Assembly (NCBI GenBank): GCA_002422725.1
Contig: DITE01000010.1
Coordinates: forward strand, 3,421-30,601
Reading direction: 5' to 3'
From: Bacteroidales bacterium UBA6192
GTDB lineage: Bacteria; Bacteroidota; Bacteroidia; Bacteroidales; F082
Length of the DNA: 27,181 nt
Part shown: positions 1 through 8,081 of the stretch, in pieces
How the letters are laid out: the number at the start of each line of letters is the position of its first letter
How positions within the stretch are numbered: the stretch's first letter is position 1
Notes under the pieces: model-generated
What the model was told of the DNA's origin: nothing
The model's database searches: none
The model's input: the letters and a program-made list of their open reading frames with translations, nothing else
Program-made: the position numbers and the translations under genes

Positions 1-1359
1 GAATCAACAAAAGAGCCTGAAAACCTGATTCCGCTGGTGCTGGAGAATTATATCGATTTTCTGACGGTATTTATTTCGGAGGATCGGGCTCTTTTCGATC
101 AGCTTGAGCAAAATAAAAAAGCACGCCTCGAAATCCTTTATAATGCAAGCGATCAAAACCCCTACAAAAGAGTGGCTCAGGCTACTGTTTTGCTACATTG
201 GGCTTTTGTTAGGTTAAAGTTTACTGAACAATATTTTACATCTGCCCTCGAAATCAGAAAAGCTTTTTTACTTCTGGAAGAGAATCAGAAGTTGTTTCCA
301 CAATTCCAATTGAATAAAATTGGGTTGGGAGTGCTTTATGCCATGATCGGAAGCATACCGCCTAACTATCAATGGGTTGTTCGTCTGGCTTCCATGCAAG
401 GTACTGTTGATCAGGGAACAGCAATGCTGTATGAGGCATATCACGCATGTTCTGCTTCGGATGAATTTAGGGCATTTACTGCTGAAATTCTGTTTTATTT
501 ATCCTACATCGAAATGAATCTGCAACCCAACAAGGAAGGTGCGCTTAAATTGGCCGGTTACTTGAAGGCCGCGGATGAAGTGCCATTGCTGATTCTTTAT
601 GCCCGAGTAAACCTACTCATGCACCTTGGCAAAAACGATGAAGCACTTAAGCTGTTAATTGCCAGGCCGGTTGGAAGCGATTATTACTCTTTCGCCTATC
701 TCGATTTCCTGCATGCCGAATGCATGATGAGAAAACTTGATATGGGTGCTGCCATGTATTACACCGAGTTCATCAATACGTTTACAGGGAGAAATTTTTT
801 ACTTGATGCAAAACGCAAGCTTGCATGGATTCAACTGTTACAACACAATCCAGATGGATATAAAAACCAGATGGATGCTATCGACCCTAGAGCCATAACA
901 CTTGTTGATGCAGATAAACAGGCTGTTAAAGAAAAATTGAGCCAACAATTACCCGACATCACTTTGTTGAAAGCCCGCTTACTTTTCGATGGAGGATATT
1001 ATGAATCAACTCTTGAATTGCTGCAGAATGCGAAATCAACTGTTGGCAGTTCAATTGATCTGCAGATTGAATACAACTATAGGCTGGGTCGGGTGCATCA
1101 CGAAATGGGTAATGTGATTCAGGCCATGATGTTTTACGAGAATACGATCAGACTGGGCGACAAACTTCCTGTGTATTTTGCGGCCAATGCTGCCCTGAAA
1201 CTTGGCGAGATTTATGAAGTCAACTCAAATCCACTGAAGGCACTGTCAAATTACCGGCTGTGTTTATCCATGAATCCCGACGAATACAAAAGCGGCATCC
1301 ACATGCGCGCAAAGGCAGGCATTATCAGGATCGAAAACAAAAAAAAGTCAGGCAGATAG
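1..1359 (+). CDS. TPR-like helical repeat protein, 5' end outside window
   Basis: The frame is open from base 1 to the TAG at 1357-1359. The first in-frame start-like codon, GTG at 37, has no special support, so the true start probably lies left of the window. About 452 residues are visible. They are almost all amphipathic helices with TPR-like spacing, clearest in the last third (around YYESTLELLQNA, YNYRLGRVHHEMGNVIQAMMFYENTI and ALKLGEIYEVNSNPLKALSNYRLCL). The visible part has no membrane segment or catalytic motif. The arrangement (an N-terminal helical domain followed by TPRs) resembles Bacteroidota TPR proteins of unknown role, likely a cytoplasmic or periplasmic scaffold. A bidirectional terminator overlaps its stop codon. 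The TPR assignment is fairly secure; no specific function can be given. Confidence 0.75.
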   Translation, partial: ESTKEPENLIPLVLENYIDFLTVFISEDRALFDQLEQNKKARLEILYNASDQNPYKRVAQATVLLHWAFVRLKFTEQYFTSALEIRKAFLLLEENQKLFPQFQLNKIGLGVLYAMIGSIPPNYQWVVRLASMQGTVDQGTAMLYEAYHACSASDEFRAFTAEILFYLSYIEMNLQPNKEGALKLAGYLKAADEVPLLILYARVNLLMHLGKNDEALKLLIARPVGSDYYSFAYLDFLHAECMMRKLDMGAAMYYTEFINTFTGRNFLLDAKRKLAWIQLLQHNPDGYKNQMDAIDPRAITLVDADKQAVKEKLSQQLPDITLLKARLLFDGGYYESTLELLQNAKSTVGSSIDLQIEYNYRLGRVHHEMGNVIQAMMFYENTIRLGDKLPVYFAANAALKLGEIYEVNSNPLKALSNYRLCLSMNPDEYKSGIHMRAKAGIIRIENKKKSGR

Positions 1360-1376
1360 CCCGACTTAGTTTTTAA
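1335..1376. terminator. Bidirectional rho-independent terminator between convergent genes
   Basis: AAGTCAGGC (1345-1353) and GCCCGACTT (1359-1367) form a 9-bp stem with one mismatch around a 5-nt loop. On the minus strand the stem is followed by a run of eight T, then GTTTT, an excellent terminator for the porin gene that ends at 1395. On the plus strand it is followed by AGTTTTTAATTT and would end the TPR gene. The stop codon of the TPR gene lies in the loop and stem. Confidence 0.8.
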
Positions 1377-1394
1377 TTTCTGTTTCGTATTGTG

Positions 1395-2861
1395 TCAGAA
1401 TTTTGATTTTATTGACAATGCAAAATGATTGGCATTCATCTGCTGATTGGTTGGATTTGTTGTAAAGTTTGTGGAACTATACAAATAATAATCCTGTTTC
1501 ATTTGACTGTGAACCCAGGCAAGATCAATGCCAATGTTGCCTTCAGTATAGCCAAGGCCTAAAGAATATGAAGTGAGTTTCCCGTCATTTAGTTTGTCGG
1601 CATAAGGACTTCCATAGAGTGAATATCCGCCTCTGAAACTGAAATTGGTATAGCGCCACTCAGTTCCAAGCCTAAGGTTATAGGTTGACTGATATGAGTT
1701 TTTGATTGCATTATTCTCGTCAGTGAAAGTGTAATCCGGAGCCCTGAGCCTGGTTTTGGAATAGTCAACAAATTCGTAATCACCCGAGATAAGTCCATAT
1801 TTTCCAATGATCAGACCTATGCTGCCAATTGCTTTCAGGGGAGTTGTCAGATCGTAGGTGTATTCACCATTGGGAGATGACTTCACATTGAAGTCGGGGC
1901 CAAGTTGTGCCGATGTGGTTGTGCTGTAAAAGTCTTCCAATTCGATAAATGCTGAGGGGGTGTGAAACGCAGCACCAAGTCTGAGCCAGTCAACCGGCCA
2001 AACTATAACCCCTAACTTCAGGTTAACACCCCATCCAATTGTTGTCACATTTTCTTTATAAGTCCACTCATCAAAACCCGGTATCGTGTCAGCCACATCA
2101 TATTCGCTGAAAGTTGAAGTTCTGAAATATCTGAGGTAAGGTAAGCCAAGGGTAGCGCCAAAGAAAACCCTGTCGTTGAGGTTTGCACCAGCCGAAAACA
2201 GCCATTCATTGGTTGATCCCCTGTTCTCAATAATTTCCCGTTGACGGATACCGCCCTGGGGAACAGGACTGGTATAGATGTCACTGAAGCCCGGAATTGT
2301 ATCCAATAGATAAACGTACCAGGCCGGAAACAGGTCGAAGGTATAATTCCCATTTTCGTCGCCGATAATCTGATAATCAATTCCATATGCTTTATCAAGG
2401 TACACATCAATCTTCGAATGGTCATGATTATCGCCTTCAATCAGGATATTGTTGTTGAAATTGTTTGTACGGTTCATGCCCACTGCAAATTGATAATATT
2501 TCCAAGGGGCTGATGTTGTACCGGATGGGATTTTGTTGGTTACAACAAATCCGAGATTGCTGATTGCCAGCACAGAACGGCTGTCATCATTCACTTCTCC
2601 GTTATAGGTCGATTGTGTGTTTTTGTAGAAAAATTCAGGAGTTATTGAAAACTCCGAGCTGCGGTAAAGTCCCAGTCCGGCAGGATTGGTGCTTAGTGAG
2701 CTAAAATCGGCTCCCAATGCGCCAAATGCATTGCCCATGGCCATGCTGCGTGCAGTTCCCTGGTAAAATGACTGTGAATAGCGCAATGCATCCACTTCGT
2801 TTTGTGCAATGATGCCGGTGACCGACATGACTATCATCATAATGAAAACTAATCTTTTCAT
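1395..2861 (-). CDS. FadL/OmpP1/TodX-family outer-membrane transport protein
   Basis: This is a 488-residue outer-membrane beta-barrel of the long-chain fatty acid/aromatic transporter type (FadL, OmpP1, TodX), common in Bacteroidota. The N-terminus MKRLVFIMMIVMSVTGIIAQ is a signal peptide. The segment after it contains the family signature GTARSMAMGNAFGALGADFSSLSTNPAGLGLYRSSE, in which an N-terminal plug loop precedes the first strands. The rest is alternating aromatic/polar beta-strand sequence ending in ...HFALSIKSKF, a C-terminal Phe typical of barrels. I chose the ATG at 2861. The open frame continues upstream to 3122, but only as the antisense of the neighbouring gene's Ser/Gly repeats. 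Substrate is unknown; hydrophobic compound uptake is the family role. It is transcribed after a lipoprotein gene with a hairpin between them, and ends at a strong terminator. Confidence 0.85.
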   Translation of the reverse strand: MKRLVFIMMIVMSVTGIIAQNEVDALRYSQSFYQGTARSMAMGNAFGALGADFSSLSTNPAGLGLYRSSEFSITPEFFYKNTQSTYNGEVNDDSRSVLAISNLGFVVTNKIPSGTTSAPWKYYQFAVGMNRTNNFNNNILIEGDNHDHSKIDVYLDKAYGIDYQIIGDENGNYTFDLFPAWYVYLLDTIPGFSDIYTSPVPQGGIRQREIIENRGSTNEWLFSAGANLNDRVFFGATLGLPYLRYFRTSTFSEYDVADTIPGFDEWTYKENVTTIGWGVNLKLGVIVWPVDWLRLGAAFHTPSAFIELEDFYSTTTSAQLGPDFNVKSSPNGEYTYDLTTPLKAIGSIGLIIGKYGLISGDYEFVDYSKTRLRAPDYTFTDENNAIKNSYQSTYNLRLGTEWRYTNFSFRGGYSLYGSPYADKLNDGKLTSYSLGLGYTEGNIGIDLAWVHSQMKQDYYLYSSTNFTTNPTNQQMNANHFALSIKSKF

Positions 2862-2889
2862 GGTTTTAATTTTTAATTTTTTGTGAAAA

Positions 2890-2945
2890 GTAAAACCCAC
2901 ATGCACTTCCTCTGAAAATCTGAATGGGTAATATGTGGGTTTTAC
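2890..2945 (-). terminator. Inverted repeat between lipoprotein and FadL-like genes, possible terminator or attenuator
   Basis: GTAAAACCCACAT (2890-2902) and ATGTGGGTTTTAC (2933-2945) are perfect 13-bp inverted copies with a 30-nt loop. Read on the minus strand, the 3' arm ends in GGGTTTTAC followed by TTTTC. It lies 23 bp downstream of the lipoprotein stop and 28 bp before the porin start. It could end the lipoprotein transcript, reduce read-through, or protect the mRNA. The U-tract is short and partly inside the stem, so terminator function is an inference. Confidence 0.5.
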
Positions 2946-2967
2946 AGAAATACTTACTCTGAAAAAA

Positions 2968-4494
2968 CTATCGGCGTCCTCCCCTCGAAGAGGAACCTGA
3001 ACTACTGCTGCCGGATGAGCTGCTGCCGGATGAGCTGCTGCCGGATGAGCTGCTGCCGGATGAGCTGCTGCCGGATGAGCTGCTGCCCGACGAACTGCTT
3101 CGGCCTGACGAGCTTGTGCCAACCGAGCCTGAAGAACTACTTCTGCTAGGGGTAGATACGCTGCCTGAGCCTGATGAGCTTCGGCGAACCGGAGTGCTCA
3201 CATTGCCTGATGACCTCTGCGGGCTGTCTGATTGTTTTACAGCAGGCCTTGAAGCAGGCTGACTGTTGTTATCGTTTCTTACAGCAGGACGGCTATTTGC
3301 CGGACTGTTGCTGTTCCTTTCGGGCTGATTGCTTTGAGGGCGAACGTATTCGTTACTCGATTTGGGATGTCTTTCGCCGGGAGGACTATATGTTTTTGTT
3401 TGCCTGTTTGCCGGCGACGACGAAGTGCCCTGTGGCTTGTTGTAACGCTTGCGGTACTCGTTAACCTTTTGATCTGCAGAAGGTCTGCTTTGTCTGTTCC
3501 GGTCTGTAGCTGCCGGCAATGCCCTTGCATCGCGCGAATTGTCAGGCCTTTCAAGTCTGGTAGGTTTCTCAACGGATGGCCTTTCCTGGCGCACAGAGTT
3601 GGGATTATTCGAATTTTCGCCTCTTTGAATCACTGCTTCTTCTCTTGAGGGTCTTTCGCCTCTCGAAACAGCTTGTTGCGATTGGTTGTCACCACTTCTT
3701 CCTCCCCTGGCTTGTGGAGGATTGATGTTGCTTTCGGTGGATTTGAAACCCCTTGAGTTGTTGCCTGAAGGCACCAATGTTCCACTGGCTAAGCTTCCGC
3801 GATGGCCATAATGATTTCTGCCACCCAGGCCATATCCGGGAGAGCCACCATAGTAACCGTCATAATATCCATTCCAGTATCCGTGATTGTAACCAGTCCA
3901 ATAGCTTCCACCATATCCCCATCCATAATTATATTGCCATGGATTGTAGAAAAACGGATCGTAACCCCAGTAAGGACTATAGGAATAGTAGGGCCATCCG
4001 CCGTAGTGTGGCCAGCCATAACCATAGCCTACCGACCAACCGTAGTAGGGGGCTCCAAATCCTACATAAAAACTTGACGAAGGGTAGCAGTCGAAGCATC
4101 CTGAGTTATAACCGTCGTAATAATTGAAACCCGATGAAGAGTTATTCCCAAAACGCCTGAACCTGCTGGCATATTCTGAATCATAATAGGTTTCAGTTGT
4201 GGTATAGGTACTGCCATCTGGCTCAACTACTGTTTCTGACGTTGAATACACGGGATTGGCAGTTTCACCGGCTACCGGCGCGGCTACTTCATCGCTGTAA
4301 TAGGATTCGTATTGGTAGCTTTGGCTCACTTCATCAGTAGTATAGGCTGCTGATGGTGATGATGCGAGCTTCTCGCCACTGTTCTGGCTACTGCCATTTC
4401 GTGAATAATACACATCATCGGTCACATAACTCGAACTTGAGCAGGAAGCGACAATCAGGGCGAAAAAGATGAATAAAGCGTTGATAGTTTTCAT
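2968..4494 (-). CDS. Low-complexity Gly/Tyr- and Ser/Arg-rich lipoprotein
   Basis: This 508-residue protein starts MKTINALFIFFALIVASC. The lipobox LIVASC gives a lipidated Cys18 and then SSSS, so it is probably anchored in the outer membrane. Residues of about 30-110 are Ser/Thr/Tyr-rich. About 115-230 are strikingly aromatic and glycine-rich (repeated YGW, GGW, YYG and GYW patterns, with the pair CFDC). About 235-440 are Arg/Pro/Asn/Ser-rich and probably disordered. The tail consists of GSSSS repeats before SSRGGRR. No enzymatic domain is visible. The composition suggests a surface, adhesive or structural protein. A strong AGGAGG ribosome-binding site precedes the ATG at 4494. The repetitive tail is encoded by a 15-bp minisatellite. 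It is divergent from proS. The function is not recognised. Confidence 0.8.
   Translation of the reverse strand: MKTINALFIFFALIVASCSSSSYVTDDVYYSRNGSSQNSGEKLASSPSAAYTTDEVSQSYQYESYYSDEVAAPVAGETANPVYSTSETVVEPDGSTYTTTETYYDSEYASRFRRFGNNSSSGFNYYDGYNSGCFDCYPSSSFYVGFGAPYYGWSVGYGYGWPHYGGWPYYSYSPYWGYDPFFYNPWQYNYGWGYGGSYWTGYNHGYWNGYYDGYYGGSPGYGLGGRNHYGHRGSLASGTLVPSGNNSRGFKSTESNINPPQARGGRSGDNQSQQAVSRGERPSREEAVIQRGENSNNPNSVRQERPSVEKPTRLERPDNSRDARALPAATDRNRQSRPSADQKVNEYRKRYNKPQGTSSSPANRQTKTYSPPGERHPKSSNEYVRPQSNQPERNSNSPANSRPAVRNDNNSQPASRPAVKQSDSPQRSSGNVSTPVRRSSSGSGSVSTPSRSSSSGSVGTSSSGRSSSSGSSSSGSSSSGSSSSGSSSSGSSSSGSSSSGSSSRGGRR
2996..3100 (-). repeat. 15-bp minisatellite encoding GSSSS repeats
   Basis: Five exact copies of CCGGATGAGCTGCTG (plus-strand reading) run from 3011 to 3085. 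Degenerate copies flank them at 2996-3010 and 3086-3100. Each unit encodes five residues (Gly-Ser-Ser-Ser-Ser in rotation) of the lipoprotein tail. The unit length is a multiple of three, so copy-number change alters tail length without shifting the frame. The other strand is also open here and reads as Ala-Ala-His-Pro-Ala repeats, which is a by-product. Confidence 0.95.
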
Positions 4495-4501
4495 TTATTT
4501 A

Positions 4502-4508
4502 TCCTCCT
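4502..4508 (-). promoter_or_regulatory. Strong Shine-Dalgarno site of the lipoprotein gene
   Basis: On the minus strand AGGAGGA lies 7 nt before the ATG at 4494. Most starts in this window lack any such motif, as is usual in Bacteroidota. This perfect site stands out and fixes the start of the lipoprotein. Confidence 0.65.
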
Positions 4509-4544
4509 AAGATAATTAAGTTCAAAACCCCTTTCGGATTTTTT

Positions 4545-4552
4545 TAATTTTG
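4545..4552 (+). promoter_or_regulatory. Candidate Bacteroidota -7 promoter element for proS
   Basis: TAATTTTG matches the Bacteroidota -7 consensus TAnnTTTG in full. It lies 42 bp before the proS ATG, giving an expected leader of about 35 nt. No clear TTTG -33 element is seen at the usual spacing, so this rests on one short motif in A/T-rich DNA. Confidence 0.35.
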
Positions 4553-4594
4553 CATTTTCATTAAGAAAAAATACAAATATTATACCAAAAATTC

Positions 4595-6067
4595 ATGGCG
4601 AAGGAATTAAGTTCACGCGAAGATAATTATTCTCAATGGTACACCGACCTTGTAACCAAAGCCGATCTGGCCGAGAATTCTGCAGTTCGGGGTTGCATGG
4701 TCATCAAACCATATGGCTATGCCATCTGGGAACGAATGCAAGCTGCACTGGATAAGATGTTTAAAGATACCGGGCACGAAAATGCCTATTTCCCCCTGTT
4801 TATTCCAAAGTCGTTTTTCAGTAAAGAGGCCAGCCATGTTGAAGGCTTCGCAAAGGAATGTGCTGTTGTTACTCACTACCGGCTCAAGAATGATGAGAAT
4901 GGAAAAGGAATAGTAGTTGATGAAGATGCTAAACTTGAGGAAGAGCTAATAGTAAGGCCTACTTCCGAGACAATTATCTGGGATACCTACAGAACCTGGA
5001 TTCAATCGTATCGTGACCTTCCCTTGCTGATAAACCAGTGGGCTAATGTTGTTCGCTGGGAAATGCGCACACGCTTGTTTCTGCGTACCACCGAGTTCCT
5101 CTGGCAGGAAGGCCACACGGCTCATTCCACTATGGAAGAGGCAGTTGCGGAGGCTGAGCAGATGTTGCGTATTTATGCTGAGTTTGCTGAAGATTGGATG
5201 GCAATGCCTGTTCTTCAGGGAGTTAAATCACCTAATGAGCGTTTTGCCGGTGCTGTTGAAACATACTGTATCGAAGCACTGATGCAGGATGGTAAAGCAT
5301 TGCAGGCCGGAACCTCTCATTTTTTGGGTCAGAACTTTGCAAAAGCTTTTGACGTGAAGTTTCTGTCGAAGGAAAATAAACTGGAATATGTTTGGGCCAC
5401 TTCCTGGGGAGTTTCAACCCGTTTGATGGGAGCTTTGGTCATGTCGCATTCTGATAATAGCGGACTGGTGCTTCCTCCCAAATTAGCTTCTGTTCAGGTA
5501 GTTATTATTCCGATATACAAAAATCAGGAGCAATTTGATGCAATCTCACAGAAAGCACTGGAAATTAAAAAGAGTTTAGAGGCACGCAACATCAGGGTTA
5601 AATATGATAACAGGGATACGCATAAACCTGGCTTCAAATTTACAGAATGGGAATTTAAAGGCGTGCCTTTACGGATTGCAATCGGACCACGCGACCTTGA
5701 AAACCAAACAGTTGAGATCGCCCGAAGGGATACCCTGGAAAAAGAGGTGCTTCAGATGACAGGTATCGACCTGAAGGTGGAAAACCTGCTTGGACAGATT
5801 CAGAAAAATCTATTTCAGAAAGCTTTGGATTTCAGGAACATGAATACTTTTAAAATTGATTCATGGAGTGATTTTACCGAGCAGATTGAAAAAGGTGGCT
5901 TTTTGCTGGCTCATTGGGATGGAACCCCTGAAACAGAACAAAAAATCAAAGATGAAACCAAGGCTACCATCAGGTTGATTCCAATTGAAAGTGATCCGAA
6001 ACCCGGACTTTGTGTTTATACCGGTAAACCTTCCAAGCAAAGGGTCTATTTTGCCAGAGCATATTAA
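4595..6067 (+). CDS. proS: Prolyl-tRNA synthetase, archaeal/eukaryote-type ProS
   Basis: This 490-residue class II aminoacyl-tRNA synthetase charges tRNA-Pro with proline in the cytoplasm. The length and layout are those of the short archaeal-type enzyme, without the editing insertion of the long bacterial form. The catalytic core contains VRPTSETIIWDTY, the motif 2 region RWEMRTRLFLRTTEFLWQEGHTAH, and the motif 3 region WGVSTRLMGALVMSHSDNSGLVLPP. The anticodon-binding domain begins near VQVVIIPIYKNQEQ and includes GVPLRIAIGPRDLENQTVEIARR. The C-terminal domain ends in VYTGKPSKQRVYFARAY, with the terminal Tyr typical of this type. Related enzymes hold zinc with cysteines in the C-terminal domain. 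Here only one such Cys remains (GLCVYTG), so the zinc site appears lost. It is divergently transcribed from the lipoprotein and convergent with the DUF2807-like gene. Confidence 0.97.
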   Translation: MAKELSSREDNYSQWYTDLVTKADLAENSAVRGCMVIKPYGYAIWERMQAALDKMFKDTGHENAYFPLFIPKSFFSKEASHVEGFAKECAVVTHYRLKNDENGKGIVVDEDAKLEEELIVRPTSETIIWDTYRTWIQSYRDLPLLINQWANVVRWEMRTRLFLRTTEFLWQEGHTAHSTMEEAVAEAEQMLRIYAEFAEDWMAMPVLQGVKSPNERFAGAVETYCIEALMQDGKALQAGTSHFLGQNFAKAFDVKFLSKENKLEYVWATSWGVSTRLMGALVMSHSDNSGLVLPPKLASVQVVIIPIYKNQEQFDAISQKALEIKKSLEARNIRVKYDNRDTHKPGFKFTEWEFKGVPLRIAIGPRDLENQTVEIARRDTLEKEVLQMTGIDLKVENLLGQIQKNLFQKALDFRNMNTFKIDSWSDFTEQIEKGGFLLAHWDGTPETEQKIKDETKATIRLIPIESDPKPGLCVYTGKPSKQRVYFARAY

Positions 6068-6075
6068 AACTGCTC

Positions 6076-6807
6076 TCAGTCGAGTTTAATCAGATTGCCA
6101 CTTCCATTCCGGATGTAACTAATTTCTGGATTTCCGCGGTAATAAACATTCCCGGGACCTGAAATGGTTACGCCCAGTTGTAAAGCTGCATTTACCCAAC
6201 AGTGGTTGGTGCCTCTGTTTTCGAGGTAGTTGAAGTTGGTAGTCAGGCTATCAGCGATTACAGGGCCGTAACTGGCCTGATAAATATAATTGACTTGCGA
6301 AAACCCATAAAGATGCACATCGGCTGTGCCAAACTGATGATTTATAAAGCTCTTGCTGGTTTTGATCAGTAAACTTAAGCTGCCGCCACCTTCATTGATG
6401 CTAAGCCATAGGGTGTCGGTTTTCAGTGTGTCAAGGCAAATTACATTGCCTACTGACCGGTACTCGATGCTATCGATTCTTTTGTAATGAAGTTTTATTT
6501 TTAACGGTTTGTTAAAACTTCTTGCCCAGTTGCAGCTATTCTGGTTGGCAATTTCAAGGCGGTTTTCTTTAACTAAGGTAATGATCCCGGGCATCAGATT
6601 TTCACCTCCGGTTATTTCTGCTTTTGGACTTCCGGAGGTTGAAATGAGTTCAACGTCGATGTTGTCGCTGATCAGGATGTTGCTGAAATCGTCTAACGCG
6701 CGGGTTTCGGTGATGATCGTGCCGGTTGACCGGAAACAATCACCGGGGTCTTTGCTGCAAGAAGCTAAAACCACCACCAGAAGAAGGCTCAGTATATTGA
6801 ATTTCAT
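6076..6807 (-). CDS. DUF2807-like (GIN-domain) lipoprotein
   Basis: This 243-residue protein begins MKFNILSLLLVVVLASC, a lipoprotein signal with Cys17. I chose the ATG at 6807, which puts the lipobox in place; the frame is open further upstream but only inside the neighbouring gene. The mature part is a repetitive beta-rich fold of the kind annotated DUF2807 or putative auto-transporter adhesin head domain. It starts with the typical FRSTGTIITETRALDDFSNILISDNIDVELI, followed by a SGSPKAEITGGENL stretch, and ends in ...ISGPGNVYYRGNP and GSGNLIKLD. These proteins form right-handed beta-helices at the cell surface; their function is unknown. The start lies 4 bp after the stop of the PagL-like gene, so the two are almost surely co-transcribed. 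Confidence 0.85.
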   Translation of the reverse strand: MKFNILSLLLVVVLASCSKDPGDCFRSTGTIITETRALDDFSNILISDNIDVELISTSGSPKAEITGGENLMPGIITLVKENRLEIANQNSCNWARSFNKPLKIKLHYKRIDSIEYRSVGNVICLDTLKTDTLWLSINEGGGSLSLLIKTSKSFINHQFGTADVHLYGFSQVNYIYQASYGPVIADSLTTNFNYLENRGTNHCWVNAALQLGVTISGPGNVYYRGNPEISYIRNGSGNLIKLD

Positions 6808-6811
6808 GATT

Positions 6812-7954
6812 TTAGTAGTATTTAAAGTCGAACCTGTACCCCAGGCCGAAGCCAATATATTCTGCTTTGCCAAAATGAGCTGTAAGTGTCACCGAAGCAA
6901 ATAGCTGTTCGGTCAGCAGATGTTTTATAGCCAGCTTTTGATACACATCGCCTTCTGTTTTTTCTTTGCTTCCGAGATGCAATCCCAGATTAAAAAGAAA
7001 CGAAGTTTTCTGCATCAGCAATTCATAAGCTAAATTGGCACCAGGCTTTATGAGTTGCCAGTCATGGTTATATTGAATATTTTTTCTTTCCACTATGCTT
7101 TTGTCCGAAGCATCGTAGGTGGCGTCGAGCCCGATACCAATCTTGCTTTTGCCAGAAACCTGTTTCAATAAATTGGCAGAAATGCTGTAAACCATAAACC
7201 TTTCGCCTAATTGCTGCGACATATCTTTTGTGCCCATTGCACCACTAAGCTCAACTGAGAACCATTTTTTTCCGTCAAATTCAAAGGGGTAGAGTTCAGG
7301 CAGCAAACGTCGGTCGAGGTAAGGATTAGGTGCTCGCAGAAAGTAGGAAAAGCCTGCGTTTACTGTTGGTATGTTTAGCCCGTAATTGGGTGTTTTCATC
7401 GATCCATTGGAGAAATGTGTCAGGCCAAGTGCAGCAACAAATCGCAATCGTCGGCTTAGCTTGAACCGAAAATCAAAATACATGCTGACTGCAGCATTAA
7501 GATGCGAGCCAATGGCAAAATGCTTGTAGTTCTCAATCGGGTCAAATCGATTGGTCAGATAACCAAGCCCCAAACCCAGCCTGAAATTAATGCTTCTGTT
7601 TTTGTGATTATTTAAAGGGTAATTGATGTAAGGGTATATGGCAAAAGCTTCACCAATTTCGGGAATACTTCCAAGTGGTGAATGCCATAGGGCAACACCC
7701 ACCAGGGGATACTGATACAAAACTTCCCAGCGGTTTGCGCCAAAGGTTGACTTTTGAAGTGAAAGCTCGAAAGCAGGGAAATGTCTGTTAAACACTTCCA
7801 TTTCGCGGTGGTGGTGCATGAAAAATCCATAATGAACCCTGCCTTCAACCTGAATGTTGTGTATGGAACCTGGTGCCCTTGCCTGAGTATAAGCCTCTTG
7901 ATAAAGCGAGACACATAAGATTACAAGAAGAATAGCAAAGGGGTGGGTTTTCAT
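6812..7954 (-). CDS. PagL-like acyloxyacyl hydrolase (lipid A 3-O-deacylase family)
   Basis: This is an outer-membrane beta-barrel of the PagL/acyloxyacyl hydrolase family, which removes the 3-O-linked acyl chain of lipid A. With the ATG at 7954 it has 380 residues and a signal peptide (MKTHPFAILLVILCVSLYQEAYTQA). In-frame ATGs at 7975 and further upstream are also possible. Residues about 75-95 show YQYPLVGVALWHS, followed by YPYINYPL and INFRLGLGLGYLTNRFDPIENYKHFAIGSHLNA, as in Bacteroidota homologues. The catalytic signature HFSNGS is at about residues 180-185 (His180, Ser182), followed by KTPNYGLNIP. It is longer than proteobacterial PagL (about 170-190 aa) because of a C-terminal extension of beta strands. 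It is first gene of a two-gene unit with the DUF2807-like lipoprotein. The family call is good; activity on lipid A is inferred. Confidence 0.85.
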   Translation of the reverse strand: MKTHPFAILLVILCVSLYQEAYTQARAPGSIHNIQVEGRVHYGFFMHHHREMEVFNRHFPAFELSLQKSTFGANRWEVLYQYPLVGVALWHSPLGSIPEIGEAFAIYPYINYPLNNHKNRSINFRLGLGLGYLTNRFDPIENYKHFAIGSHLNAAVSMYFDFRFKLSRRLRFVAALGLTHFSNGSMKTPNYGLNIPTVNAGFSYFLRAPNPYLDRRLLPELYPFEFDGKKWFSVELSGAMGTKDMSQQLGERFMVYSISANLLKQVSGKSKIGIGLDATYDASDKSIVERKNIQYNHDWQLIKPGANLAYELLMQKTSFLFNLGLHLGSKEKTEGDVYQKLAIKHLLTEQLFASVTLTAHFGKAEYIGFGLGYRFDFKYY

Positions 7955-8081
7955 ATGAGCGGCAAATTTATGCATTTTGTAGAGTCGTGAATTTATTGGT
8001 TTCACATAATGCATTTTATTTTTCAACAGGAAATCATAATGTTTTTATTACTTTTACTTACCAATTATGAGACAGGTGTAA

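Noticed and set aside
2862..3122. N-terminal extension of the porin frame rich in Ala-Ala-His-Pro repeats
   Set aside because: It is the same-strand, other-frame reading of the lipoprotein's 15-bp repeats; a proper signal peptide begins at 2861.
3174..4127. Plus-strand ORFs opposite the low-complexity lipoprotein
   Set aside because: Composition bias of the repetitive gene keeps other frames open; no start signals or domains.
6056..6076. 6-bp hairpin AGAGCA/TGCTCT at the end of proS as a terminator
   Set aside because: Short stem, and no T-tract on either side.
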